64,000 nucleotides of DNA. Origin: an uncultured Chthonomonas sp. (GTDB taxonomy: Bacteria > Armatimonadota > Chthonomonadetes > Chthonomonadales > Chthonomonadaceae). The position numbers and the translations under genes were made by a program. Positions 34,432-42,060 of the stretch are shown here, in pieces. The stretch lies in the NCBI GenBank assembly GCA_903859705.1, contig CAIONQ010000077.1:62001-126000 (forward strand), given 5' to 3'. The notes under the pieces were generated by a model, which did not search any database, was not told the origin of the DNA, and was given only the letters and a program-made list of their open reading frames with translations. How positions within the stretch are numbered: position 1 is the first letter of the stretch; every line of letters starts with the position of its first letter.

Positions 34432-35667
34432 TCAGGCCTTGATCAAAACGCTTTCTTTCTCAAACAGGCTGGTGGCGAGCACAACAGCAGCCAGGCCATA
34501 TAGAATTGAACTGCCGAACGCAAGGGATATGAATACAGGATCATATATCCCACTGAATGCCTGCTTGATGATTATTGAAGTGCCCAAGATTGGCACAAGA
34601 GCCATGGTTCTCGGAATATCCGAGTGAACAAAGATGGATATCATCACGGGAACCATCACTAGCAATAGGATTGGAGTGATATAGGTTTGAGCCTCTTTCT
34701 GGTTGCGGGCGAAAGTGGAAACAGCAAGTAGCAAGCCAGCGAACAACACTGCAAGTGGCAGCATCATCAGCATTGAGACTACTATTGCGGATGCACTCAG
34801 GTGCAGCCCCCCACTGGTACTGAGGGCTGTAAACATGGAGCCAGGCAGCGAGAAGGACACTATAACGCCGGTAACAGAAAGAATACTGCTGATTACACAC
34901 ACGGCAGCAACTGCAGCAAACTTACCAAGCACTATTTCTCGGCGTGTTGCAGGCGAAACCAGCAGCGTTTCAAGGGTTCCCCGCTCCTTTTCACCAGCCA
35001 CCTGATCAAACGAGGCATAGATGGCACCACCAAAGCTGGATACAACCAGCAGGTATGGAAGCATTGTCGCAAGCAAGAGTGAAGTCATAGATCCGCCAGC
35101 CTTGATAGGTGTTTGTCGGATCGAAAACGGGCTGGCGAACTGGGCGGGCAATCCCCTGTCACTCAGGCGCGTTGCAACCACATGCTCGCCAATTTTCGCT
35201 AACCCGGAAGAAAGCCGTGAAGCTGCGGCCTGAGAACTCTCATCGCCGGCATCCAACAGCAACTCTACTGGTACTGGCTTAAATTGCTTTGCAAGCAAAT
35301 CTGTTTCAGGCGTCAGCACAACTGCTGCTGTCATTTTGCGCTGAGCAATCGCTGTTTCGGCCTCCTGGCGCGAAACATACCGCACGGAAACTTGTGGCAG
35401 CTCACTAATTGCTTTTGTGAGGCCCGGTGATGCACTTGATTCTATTACACCAATGTCGTAAACCCGGGTGCCTTCCTTCTTACTCTCGTTGTGGATTATC
35501 GCACCGAGGAAGAAAAACATGGCAGGCGTAATTAACAAAGGGCTTACCACTACGGATATTACCGTGCGCCTATCTCTAAATATTTCCCGAAACTCTTTAA
35601 TAAATACTGCAAGCATGCGGGAGCTTGCGGGATGCGCTGCATCTGAGGTGCGTTTGTTCCCTGTCAT
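34432..35667 (-). CDS. ABC-2 type exporter permease (NatB-like)
   Basis: A 411-residue membrane protein with six predicted segments in the ABC-2/NatB layout. The first segment is near residues 35-57, after KEFREIFRDRRTV. A large extracytoplasmic domain follows (about 58-195). The other segments cluster at 215-405, after VAGEKERGTLETLLVSPATRREI, the conserved cytoplasmic loop. NatAB exports sodium in Bacillus; the substrate here is unknown. The start overlaps the ATPase gene by 4 bp. It is the last gene of the seven-gene run starting with the carboxypeptidase. Confidence 0.9.
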   Translation of the reverse strand: MTGNKRTSDAAHPASSRMLAVFIKEFREIFRDRRTVISVVVSPLLITPAMFFFLGAIIHNESKKEGTRVYDIGVIESSASPGLTKAISELPQVSVRYVSRQEAETAIAQRKMTAAVVLTPETDLLAKQFKPVPVELLLDAGDESSQAAASRLSSGLAKIGEHVVATRLSDRGLPAQFASPFSIRQTPIKAGGSMTSLLLATMLPYLLVVSSFGGAIYASFDQVAGEKERGTLETLLVSPATRREIVLGKFAAVAAVCVISSILSVTGVIVSFSLPGSMFTALSTSGGLHLSASAIVVSMLMMLPLAVLFAGLLLAVSTFARNQKEAQTYITPILLLVMVPVMISIFVHSDIPRTMALVPILGTSIIIKQAFSGIYDPVFISLAFGSSILYGLAAVVLATSLFEKESVLIKA

Positions 35668-36410
35668 AGCTCCTCATCCTCCTCGCCAATCAACTTTAGA
35701 AATACATCCTCAAATGCCTGTTTGCCAGTTTGCTCCCGCAATTCAGCAAGGGTTCCCACAACAATCAGGCGGCCCTGGTACACAATAGCAATACGCTCGC
35801 ACAGTGCCTCTACTTCGCTCATGATATGGGTACTGAAAACCACGGTTCGTCCCTGATTACGGCACCGCCTTATAAATCTGGTGATCGTGCGTGCAGTAAC
35901 TATATCCAGGCCATTTGTAGGTTCGTCAAAGAACAAAACCGGAGGCTCATGTATGATAGAGCGCGCAATGGAGACGCGCTGCTTTTGCCCTGTAGAAAGC
36001 TTATCACAACGCCCGTCTGCAAAGCTATGCATATCCAGTTCTGTAAATATCTCCTCAATTCGCCGTGCAGTTTCAGCAGCGCTTAGTCCATACAGTGTGC
36101 CAAAGTAAGTAACCATTTCGCGGGCTGTAAGGCGCTCGTACAGGGCTGTTGATCCCGAAAGGTAACCGATGTTCTGGCGAACCAGTTGTGGCTCCTTCAA
36201 AATGTCATACCCTGCCACCGAAGCCGTGCCGGAAGTAGGCTGCAAAATGGTGGCAAGCATTCGGAGAAGGGTAGTTTTGCCAGCACCATTTGGCCCAAGA
36301 ACTCCGAATATCTCCCCGGGGTGGCATTCAAAACTGATCCCATTTACAGCTTGAATACGCCCACGTTTTTTGTCGAAGAACTCCTTATGGAGCTCATTTA
36401 CAGAAATCAT
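35664..36410 (-). CDS. ABC exporter ATP-binding protein (NatA-like)
   Basis: A 248-residue ATPase. Walker A is GPNGAGKTT near residue 41, the signature LSTGQKQRVSIARSI near 138 (Thr replacing Ser-Gly), Walker B VLFFDEPTNGLD near 160 and H-loop FSTHIMSE. The STGQ signature and C-terminal VGTLAELREQTG region are typical of ABC-2 exporters such as NatA. It overlaps NatB by 4 bp and the preceding unknown membrane protein by 4 bp. Confidence 0.94.
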   Translation of the reverse strand: MISVNELHKEFFDKKRGRIQAVNGISFECHPGEIFGVLGPNGAGKTTLLRMLATILQPTSGTASVAGYDILKEPQLVRQNIGYLSGSTALYERLTAREMVTYFGTLYGLSAAETARRIEEIFTELDMHSFADGRCDKLSTGQKQRVSIARSIIHEPPVLFFDEPTNGLDIVTARTITRFIRRCRNQGRTVVFSTHIMSEVEALCERIAIVYQGRLIVVGTLAELREQTGKQAFEDVFLKLIGEEDEEL

Positions 36411-37018
36411 ATATCTCCTGCAGCCTCCGTGCTGGCCGCTGAATTGCTCTCAGATGCGGCTCGGTTACGATCCGCATCTTGAACCGCTACAGCAGATTTT
36501 GCTGCCCACTCAAACTTACTACGGTGTTTTTGCAGCCATAGATCCATTTTTACTGCCGTATCGATTTCGCCTAAACCAATTAACGTCCGGATCAGGTAGT
36601 AGTGTGCTTCCCCATCCCGGTCAAAGCTCATCTGCCCAAAGCGGTGAAAGTACTCCAGGGCAAACTTAGCATCGGCCAGCTTACGGAGCTGAAATCGCTT
36701 TATACCCAACTGCTTGATTTCGCGAAATGTGTGAGAGGCTGCACGCACATACGGAAATGCCACGGCAAACGCAGAAACCAGGGCGTATGGCAGCAGTACT
36801 TCTCGGGGTCGACTGGAATGTTGCAGAGCGTACTCACACATTGCCAGTATGATGGCAGAGGAGAGCAAACTCCGTACAGTAAATCGTTTTATGAGAGATA
36901 TAATCTGCTTTTCAAATACAGGATCAAGGGTAGTGTTCGCAGCCCGCGAAGTAGGGCCTGCGTGCTTGCCAGATTTGTGAGCGGTTTTGCGGACTTTTGA
37001 TCGTTGAGAATTCGACAA
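36407..37018 (-). CDS. Unknown membrane protein with TPR-like cytosolic tail
   Basis: About 203 residues with two predicted membrane segments (SLLSSAIILAMCEYAL and LLPYALVSAFAVAFPYV), each preceded by basic residues. The C-terminal region (about 120-180) has helix pairs such as LADAKFALEYFHRFGQM and YYLIRTLIGLGEIDTAVKM reminiscent of TPR units. I cannot name a family. TTG 37018 is chosen because AGGGAG sits 7 nt upstream and it lies 46 bp after the BtuC-like stop; an ATG at 37120 would overlap that gene. The position inside the operon, overlapping NatA by 4 bp, suggests a link to the exporter. Confidence 0.75.
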   Translation of the reverse strand: MSNSQRSKVRKTAHKSGKHAGPTSRAANTTLDPVFEKQIISLIKRFTVRSLLSSAIILAMCEYALQHSSRPREVLLPYALVSAFAVAFPYVRAASHTFREIKQLGIKRFQLRKLADAKFALEYFHRFGQMSFDRDGEAHYYLIRTLIGLGEIDTAVKMDLWLQKHRSKFEWAAKSAVAVQDADRNRAASESNSAASTEAAGDI

Positions 37019-37064
37019 TACAGTGCTCCCTAACAGATACCAGAAACCAACGCTTCTGTTCGCC

Positions 37065-38126
37065 TTACCAGGCGGATACCAGTTTCCTGCGTAGGAGGTA
37101 ACAAAATGCCGGCGCGCCAAGCATCGCGGTAATAACGCCTACTTCAAGCCCATTGAACCATACCCTGCCAATTAGATCTGAAGCACTAAGGACAATGCCC
37201 CCGAGCAGCATACTGCAGGGCAGCAAACGTGTATGATCCGGGCCAACCAGTCGCCTCGCGATGTGCGGAACCACCATGCCCACAAATCCGATGATGCCTG
37301 CCACCGCAACTGTAGCTGCTGTAGCGAGTGAGCCCGCCAGAATAATGCGGTTCTTAAATCTTTCCGTGTCAACTCCTAGATGCGCAGCACTCTCCTCGCC
37401 CAGGGCCATCAGGTTCAACTCTTTGCGTGCCATAAACAACATCCAGGCCGCAGCAATTCCCATGGGCATCAGTAACCACAGGCTCTGCCAGCTAACACCT
37501 TGCAGGCTACCAAGCAATTGCGACAAGATTTGCCCGGTTTTACTCGTATCGGATTGGCGATTTGCGATTGAGATGGCCAGGCGTGTTACCGAGTACACGA
37601 AGGTGCCAAATACAAACCCTGCAAGCAGAAATGTTTGAGCCGAGAGCCTGCCATTTATACGCGCCAGGGCAGTAACCAGGGCCATCGAGCCCATGCCTGC
37701 CGCAAATGCCGCAAGCGGCTGCGCCATGCCAGCAAGCCAGGCAGATCCGCCTGCCAGAATAACGGCTGCAGAGCCAAGTGCACTGCCTGCCGAAACCCCC
37801 ACCATGTACGGATCAGCCATAGGATTCATCAAAAAACTCTGAAAAGCAACACCAGCCATTGCCAGTAGCATGCCAACAGCCGCCCCTGTTATCGCTCGAG
37901 GCATGCGGATACCCCACACAATGGCATCCTGGGTTGCAGTGACTGTGGTTGAGTGGCTGGAAATTACAGGTAGGTGTGAGGTTATACAGTGAAGTACAGT
38001 GGATGGTGTAATGGATGTATCGAGCCCTGCTGGGCTGGCAGATACCGAAATCAGCAGAATTATAACCAGCGAAGCAAGCAGAATCGCCTCTGCAGCAGGC
38101 AACGCAGCCCGCGCATTATACTTCAT
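37065..38126 (-). CDS. FecCD/BtuC family ABC importer permease
   Basis: A 353-residue polytopic protein of the iron-siderophore/vitamin B12 permease family. The characteristic blocks WGIRMPRAITGAAVGMLLAMAGVAFQ, shown here as RMPRAI and GAAVGMLLAMAG, MADPYMVGVSAGSALGS, and IIGFVGMVVPHIARRLVG are present. Ten membrane segments are expected. It overlaps the binding-protein gene by 4 bp. No BtuD/FecE-type ATPase gene is nearby; the NatA gene downstream is of exporter type. The substrate (cobalamin, heme or siderophore) cannot be decided from sequence. Confidence 0.93.
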   Translation of the reverse strand: MKYNARAALPAAEAILLASLVIILLISVSASPAGLDTSITPSTVLHCITSHLPVISSHSTTVTATQDAIVWGIRMPRAITGAAVGMLLAMAGVAFQSFLMNPMADPYMVGVSAGSALGSAAVILAGGSAWLAGMAQPLAAFAAGMGSMALVTALARINGRLSAQTFLLAGFVFGTFVYSVTRLAISIANRQSDTSKTGQILSQLLGSLQGVSWQSLWLLMPMGIAAAWMLFMARKELNLMALGEESAAHLGVDTERFKNRIILAGSLATAATVAVAGIIGFVGMVVPHIARRLVGPDHTRLLPCSMLLGGIVLSASDLIGRVWFNGLEVGVITAMLGAPAFCYLLRRKLVSAW

Positions 38127-39142
38127 TTGCCCGGTTTGCCTTCTGTAGATCCAGTTTTAACAAACGGTGCAGGCCTGCCATCCGATGTGTAAACATCTGG
38201 ATGCAGATACTTTGCAAGCTCATTTGCCCCGGTAATCATGCGCCGACAGGGCCGAATGAGCGTTGCATTAGCAGAGGTATGGAAGTATGCAGTGTTGGTA
38301 ACGGCCGGCACCGTACCCTTCCATCCAGGCATTTTCGCTACATTTGCCTCAAGGTTGCTGCTGCAGATTATCACTTCCGGTGCCTGTTCAACCACATTTT
38401 CCGAATTCAATGGGTCGTTTGAAGGAGCGATGTTCTTTCCACCACACACTTTGATAAGCTCACCAATTAACGTGTTGGGGCCAGATGTGTAAAGCGTTGC
38501 TGTATCGTACAACACCATAACCTTAACCGTGGAGGGAGACTGACGCACCACCCGGGAGATATTTTCAAGATGGTCTCGAATATCGTTGATTAACCCAGCA
38601 GCCTCTACTGTACAACCAGTAGCTCTTCCCAGGCGTCTCACCGATTCCCAGCAGTGCTCCAGAGTGTCCGGCATCATCACAAATACTTTAAGCCCGGCGG
38701 CCTGCATGCGGAGTATTATCTGCTTGTTTACCGTGCCATCCGCCACAACAAGATCTGGCTGCAAGGATACAATCTTTTCGAGATCCATATCAAAAGCGCC
38801 ACCGATATGTGGGAGCTGAGTAGCTTTCTGCGGGAAGTCACACGCGTTAGTATCGGCTACAACATGATCACCAAGGCCAAGATCAAAAAGCACCTCGGTA
38901 ACGCTTGGTGCAACCGATACAATCTTCTTTGGGGCAACCTGAAACAACATTGTCTGGCCCGTTGCATCGGCTACTTCTACTGGGAAAACAGGCGGAACCG
39001 GAACTTCGCGCACACGCGCAATTACCGGTTCAGGCTTGTTAAGCTTCGGAGGGTGAAGGTTCTTCAATGCCCCAAAGCGTGCATAGCCAACCGTAACAAT
39101 CACCACAATCAATGCGAACACAGCAAATCCGCTGTATTTCAT
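38123..39142 (-). CDS. BtuF-like substrate-binding protein (helical backbone metal receptor)
   Basis: A 339-residue protein anchored by an N-terminal membrane helix (FAVFALIVVIVTVGYA) and otherwise extracytoplasmic. It has the class III (BtuF/FhuD/TroA-like) fold: KIVSVAPSVTEVLFDLGLGD near residue 72, DLEKIVSLQPDLVVADGTV near 120, YTSGPNTLIGELIKVCGG near 220. APSVTEVLFDLG and the following DTNACDFP resemble BtuF, so cobalamin is a good guess. It starts by 4-bp overlap with the pseudouridine synthase gene and ends by 4-bp overlap with its permease. Confidence 0.92.
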   Translation of the reverse strand: MKYSGFAVFALIVVIVTVGYARFGALKNLHPPKLNKPEPVIARVREVPVPPVFPVEVADATGQTMLFQVAPKKIVSVAPSVTEVLFDLGLGDHVVADTNACDFPQKATQLPHIGGAFDMDLEKIVSLQPDLVVADGTVNKQIILRMQAAGLKVFVMMPDTLEHCWESVRRLGRATGCTVEAAGLINDIRDHLENISRVVRQSPSTVKVMVLYDTATLYTSGPNTLIGELIKVCGGKNIAPSNDPLNSENVVEQAPEVIICSSNLEANVAKMPGWKGTVPAVTNTAYFHTSANATLIRPCRRMITGANELAKYLHPDVYTSDGRPAPFVKTGSTEGKPGK

Positions 39143-39999
39143 CGATTCTCTGTGCCTCCTCCGCCAGAGTTGGGCCTGGGGGGCGTTGGTTCGTGGTACT
39201 TGCGAGGAGTTCTTCGATCTTCACGTGCCGGGGTTGGAGTTGGTTTCGCAAGTGCCAGGAGCCCAGTAACCTCTTCAGGCTTGAGCTTGCGCCAGGTACC
39301 TACGTTTAGCCCCTTCAATTGGAGATTTCCGAACGAGATGCGTGTTAGCTCTCTCACAGGGTTCCCCACCGCTTCCATCATGCGGCGAACCTGCCTGTTA
39401 CGGCCCTCATACAGAGTAATGTCCACAATTGTGCATTGCGTTGCAGCATCATATTCCACGAATCGCATATCAGCAGGTGCCGTCTTACCGTCTGGCAGGT
39501 CTATCCCTTCGGTAAGCTTGATGGCTGAAACTCTATCGAGAAAACCGCGAACCCGAACACGGTAAGTTTTTGGGACATGGTAGCGCGGATGCGTTAACCT
39601 ATTTGCAAAATCACCATCGTTGGTGAGCAATAACAGGCCAGAGCTATCTGCATCAAGCCTACCAACGGGATAAACGCGCTGTTCAACCTGCTCAAGTAAA
39701 TCGAGTACCGTTTTGGTTGCATGAGGATCGCTTACCGTGCACACATAACCAATCGGCTTGTTAAGCATGATATAAACCGGCTTTTGCTCGGCTTCCGAAG
39801 CAATAATCTCACCATCAACGCGGATATCATCAGTATCCGGATCAACGCGCGTTCCCAGTTCGGTAACGACTTTGCCGTTAACTGTAACCCTGCCAGACGA
39901 TATTATCGTTTCGCATGTTCTACGAGAAGCGAGGCCGGCTGCGGCGAGTACCTTTTGAAGGCGAGGTAAACATGTATCTTTTCTTTTTTCTTGTGCCAT
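39139..39999 (-). CDS. rluB: RluB/RsuA-type 23S rRNA pseudouridine synthase
   Basis: A 286-residue enzyme. An S4 RNA-binding domain at 13-60 (PRLQKVLAAAGLASRRTCE) is followed by the RsuA/RluB catalytic domain with the motif YPVGRLDADSSGLLLLTNDG near residue 115, containing the catalytic Asp, and EGRNRQVRRMMEAVG near 190. It isomerises a uridine in ribosomal RNA. The C-terminal 45 residues are Pro/Arg/Gly-rich and disordered. ATG 39999 overlaps the carboxypeptidase 3' end by 80 bp; no strong ribosome site is seen, so coupling is likely. Confidence 0.93.
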   Translation of the reverse strand: MAQEKRKDTCLPRLQKVLAAAGLASRRTCETIISSGRVTVNGKVVTELGTRVDPDTDDIRVDGEIIASEAEQKPVYIMLNKPIGYVCTVSDPHATKTVLDLLEQVEQRVYPVGRLDADSSGLLLLTNDGDFANRLTHPRYHVPKTYRVRVRGFLDRVSAIKLTEGIDLPDGKTAPADMRFVEYDAATQCTIVDITLYEGRNRQVRRMMEAVGNPVRELTRISFGNLQLKGLNVGTWRKLKPEEVTGLLALAKPTPTPAREDRRTPRKYHEPTPPRPNSGGGGTENR

Positions 40000-41299
40000 A
40001 TCGTAAGGATACCAGACCAACGGCAAAAACGCACAGAACGTAGAATCCTCCCCTGGCAATCCTGTGCCCAACACCAGGTGGCGGAGGCAGTGCAATTACT
40101 CCGCGTTCTGCAATTACGGGCACACCAATTACAGGGGCTCCGCCCACCCAGGCTTCCATAGTACCAACGGAGGAACCCTGTGCGATAGGGGCACGTGAAG
40201 CTGAGAATCGCACTCGCTTTTCGATGGCTTCTGCGTCACCTTTAGGTACAACAACGCGAAGTGTTTCCGAGACATGTGTTGGCACTGACTTAGCAATGCC
40301 GAGTTGAACCGGTGCTTCACCCGCAGATGCACCAGCATCCAGAAGTTTCACCCGTTCATATTCATCAAACCCAAATTCCATCAGTCGATTGGTATCAGAA
40401 CCATATTCGGGCGTGTTTAGAACAACCGTAATCAGGCGCCAGCCATGGCGGGATGCTACGCCAACGTAGCAATGCCCCGATGGAGTGGTCCAGCCAGATT
40501 TCAATCCTTCCGCACCATCATATCTGCCCACAAAGTGTGAGAAGTTATGGAGATTAACATCGTTCTTTCTGATGGATCTATTGATGGTGCAATCAAGCAG
40601 TTTCACCACATCCATGATGCGTTTCTGCTTCACCACTTCCCGGGCGATGTTAGCCAGATCTCGCGCAGTGGTGTAGTGGTCTGGAGCAGTGAGCCCGTGT
40701 GGGTTTGCAAAATGTGTGCGCAGAGCGCCAAGTTCGCGAGCCTTTGCATTCATCCGTAGCACAAAGGCTTCCTGCGTACCCGCTGTGGCCTCTGCCGCAG
40801 CCACACAGGCATCATTCGCAGATCGAAGCAAAATGGCTCGTAGAAGGTCGTGTGCTGTGAGTTCTTCACCAGGCTTTAGGTGCAGCGAACAGTTGTGAAT
40901 TTTACAAGCATTCTTACTGGCAACAACCTTAGCCTTGTCCGGGATTGCTTCTGAAAACAGAAGTGCCGTCATAATCTTGGTGGTGCTTGCCATAGGCCGC
41001 TGGGCATCCGCGTCCTTCTCATATATCACTTGCCCGGTTTCGGCATCCATCAGTACAGCACTAAGAGCCTTGATTTTTGGAAGGGCCATCGGCTCATCTG
41101 AGGTGAGTGCTCGCGCCGGAATTCGCGGTCCTGGCGGTGGTGGAGGAGCAAGCGCATTGGGGTCTTCGATTTCACCCTGCGAAGACTCCTCAGTGCCGCG
41201 CCCAGCTATAGGCACGGGCGGCAATAGCTTCTTGTTGCTGCGTTGCGCAAACGCAGGCAACACAAAAAGCGCCGTAACAACAGCACCGGTTGCAAGCAC
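39920..41299 (-). CDS. Serine-type D-Ala-D-Ala carboxypeptidase (S11, DacF-like)
   Basis: A 459-residue penicillin-binding protein that trims peptidoglycan pentapeptides. The signal sequence ends near PAFAQ. The three active-site motifs are STTK (in MASTTKIMTALL), SAN (in LLRSANDAC) and KSG (in LKSGWTTPSG). A C-terminal domain and an anchor helix (FYVLCVFAVGLVSLRYG) with basic tail follow. The start is a GTG at 41299 without a clear ribosome site; no in-frame ATG exists upstream. It heads the operon down to NatB, with a promoter at 41437-41466. Confidence 0.92.
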   Translation of the reverse strand: MLATGAVVTALFVLPAFAQRSNKKLLPPVPIAGRGTEESSQGEIEDPNALAPPPPPGPRIPARALTSDEPMALPKIKALSAVLMDAETGQVIYEKDADAQRPMASTTKIMTALLFSEAIPDKAKVVASKNACKIHNCSLHLKPGEELTAHDLLRAILLRSANDACVAAAEATAGTQEAFVLRMNAKARELGALRTHFANPHGLTAPDHYTTARDLANIAREVVKQKRIMDVVKLLDCTINRSIRKNDVNLHNFSHFVGRYDGAEGLKSGWTTPSGHCYVGVASRHGWRLITVVLNTPEYGSDTNRLMEFGFDEYERVKLLDAGASAGEAPVQLGIAKSVPTHVSETLRVVVPKGDAEAIEKRVRFSASRAPIAQGSSVGTMEAWVGGAPVIGVPVIAERGVIALPPPPGVGHRIARGGFYVLCVFAVGLVSLRYGTRKKKRYMFTSPSKGTRRSRPRFS

Positions 41300-41436
41300 A
41301 TTCAGCGCTTTGCGGCTGCGTTTAGGAAGTGAGAACCTGGATTGAACTGCGTGGCGGGGGATGATGGCGCTGTCCTCTCGATATTCTGAGCCCCGCTATT
41401 TCGAGCCAGGTCGGCATTTGCAGATGGCGGTTTAAT

Positions 41437-41466
41437 ATTCTATCAAATTGCAGAGCAAATTGGCAA
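41437..41466 (-). promoter_or_regulatory. Promoter of the carboxypeptidase-to-NatB operon
   Basis: Minus strand TTGCCA (41466-41461), 18-nt spacer, TAGAAT (41442-41437). The leader to GTG 41299 would be about 130 nt. Confidence 0.6.
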
Positions 41467-41606
41467 CATCCTGAGAGAATTAATCGAACATTGAGTTCAA
41501 ATTAGTTGTTTCAAGCATTTGGCCACTTATGGTAATACTGGCTCTATTCCTTGAGCGTTCGCAAAGCTTTAACATGTGCAATCATGTTAACGTGCATGTA
41601 TTTACA

Positions 41607-41635
41607 TTCTCAACTCCCAGAATCTGAGGTATAAT
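41607..41635 (+). promoter_or_regulatory. Promoter of rpsU
   Basis: TTCTCA (41607-41612), 17-nt spacer, perfect TATAAT (41630-41635). The predicted start is near 41642, about 107 nt before the TTG start of rpsU. Confidence 0.65.
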
Positions 41636-41709
41636 GCATCGGCAATTATCCTGTTTTGAGCCGGGCGTTATTGCGCCTGCACATTCCTACCGCAGTGATT
41701 GACGTGGAC

Positions 41710-41725
41710 TGCCGCCATGGCGGCA
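41710..41725 (+). promoter_or_regulatory. Perfect palindrome in the rpsU leader, next to the ribosome site
   Basis: TGCCGCCATGGCGGCA is a 16-bp perfect palindrome. In RNA it can fold as a 6-bp stem with a CATG loop, a few nucleotides before GAGGAAAGGA. It could limit access of ribosomes to rpsU or be a protein-binding site; both are inferences. Confidence 0.5.
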
Positions 41726-41748
41726 TGTGAGGAAAGGACCCGAATTCT

Positions 41749-41958
41749 TTGGCACAGATTATTGTTAAGCCCGGCGAGAGCATCGAAGCTGCCCTTCGCA
41801 AGTTCAAGAAGATGACGATGGAAAGCGGAATTCTGAAGGAAGCCAGGGCACACGAGCATTACGAGAAGCCGAGCGACAAGCGACGCCGTGAGGCCGCTGC
41901 CCGACTTCGCAAAATCGCCAAGGCAAAGCGCCAGGCTGAAGGCCGCGAAGGAAGATAA
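41749..41958 (+). CDS. rpsU: 30S ribosomal protein S21
   Basis: A 69-residue basic protein with the S21 core IIVKPGESIEAALRKFKKM and HEHYEKPSDKRRREAAARL, split here at the natural break around residue 30. S21 sits near the anti-Shine-Dalgarno end of 16S rRNA and supports initiation. The start is TTG 41749: an in-frame stop (TGA at 41728) lies just upstream, no ATG is available until residue 22, and a purine-rich GAGGAAAGGA lies about 12 nt before it. A rare start codon and a leader hairpin suggest translational control. Confidence 0.95.
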   Translation: MAQIIVKPGESIEAALRKFKKMTMESGILKEARAHEHYEKPSDKRRREAAARLRKIAKAKRQAEGREGR

Positions 41959-41996
41959 ATTTTGGTGCCTTTTTGCAGGCACTACATCACATTGAA

Positions 41997-42040
41997 AAAG
42001 GGCGCGCTGTCTATGCAGACAGCGCGCCCTTTGTTGTTTT
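41997..42040. terminator. Bidirectional hairpin terminator after rpsU
   Basis: AAAGGGCGCGCTGTC (41997-42011) and GACAGCGCGCCCTTT (42018-42032) form a perfect 15-bp stem with a 6-nt loop, flanked by A- and T-rich tracts. It separates rpsU from the convergent LCP gene. Confidence 0.95.
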
Positions 42041-42060
42041 CAAACGTTAGTGCATTCCAC

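Larger units (their letters stand above)
41300..41748. other. Divergent intergenic region between the carboxypeptidase operon and rpsU
   Basis: No gene is supported. It holds the minus-strand promoter at 41437-41466, the plus-strand promoter at 41607-41635 and the palindrome before rpsU. The remainder is AT-rich and featureless to my reading. Confidence 0.6.

Noticed and set aside
38123-39250. Cobalamin riboswitch before the BtuF-like gene
   Set aside because: The gene starts by overlap within an operon and no B12-box sequence was seen upstream; no room for a riboswitch.
38654-39565. Plus-strand frame of 303 codons
   Set aside because: Antisense to the BtuF-like and RluB-like genes.
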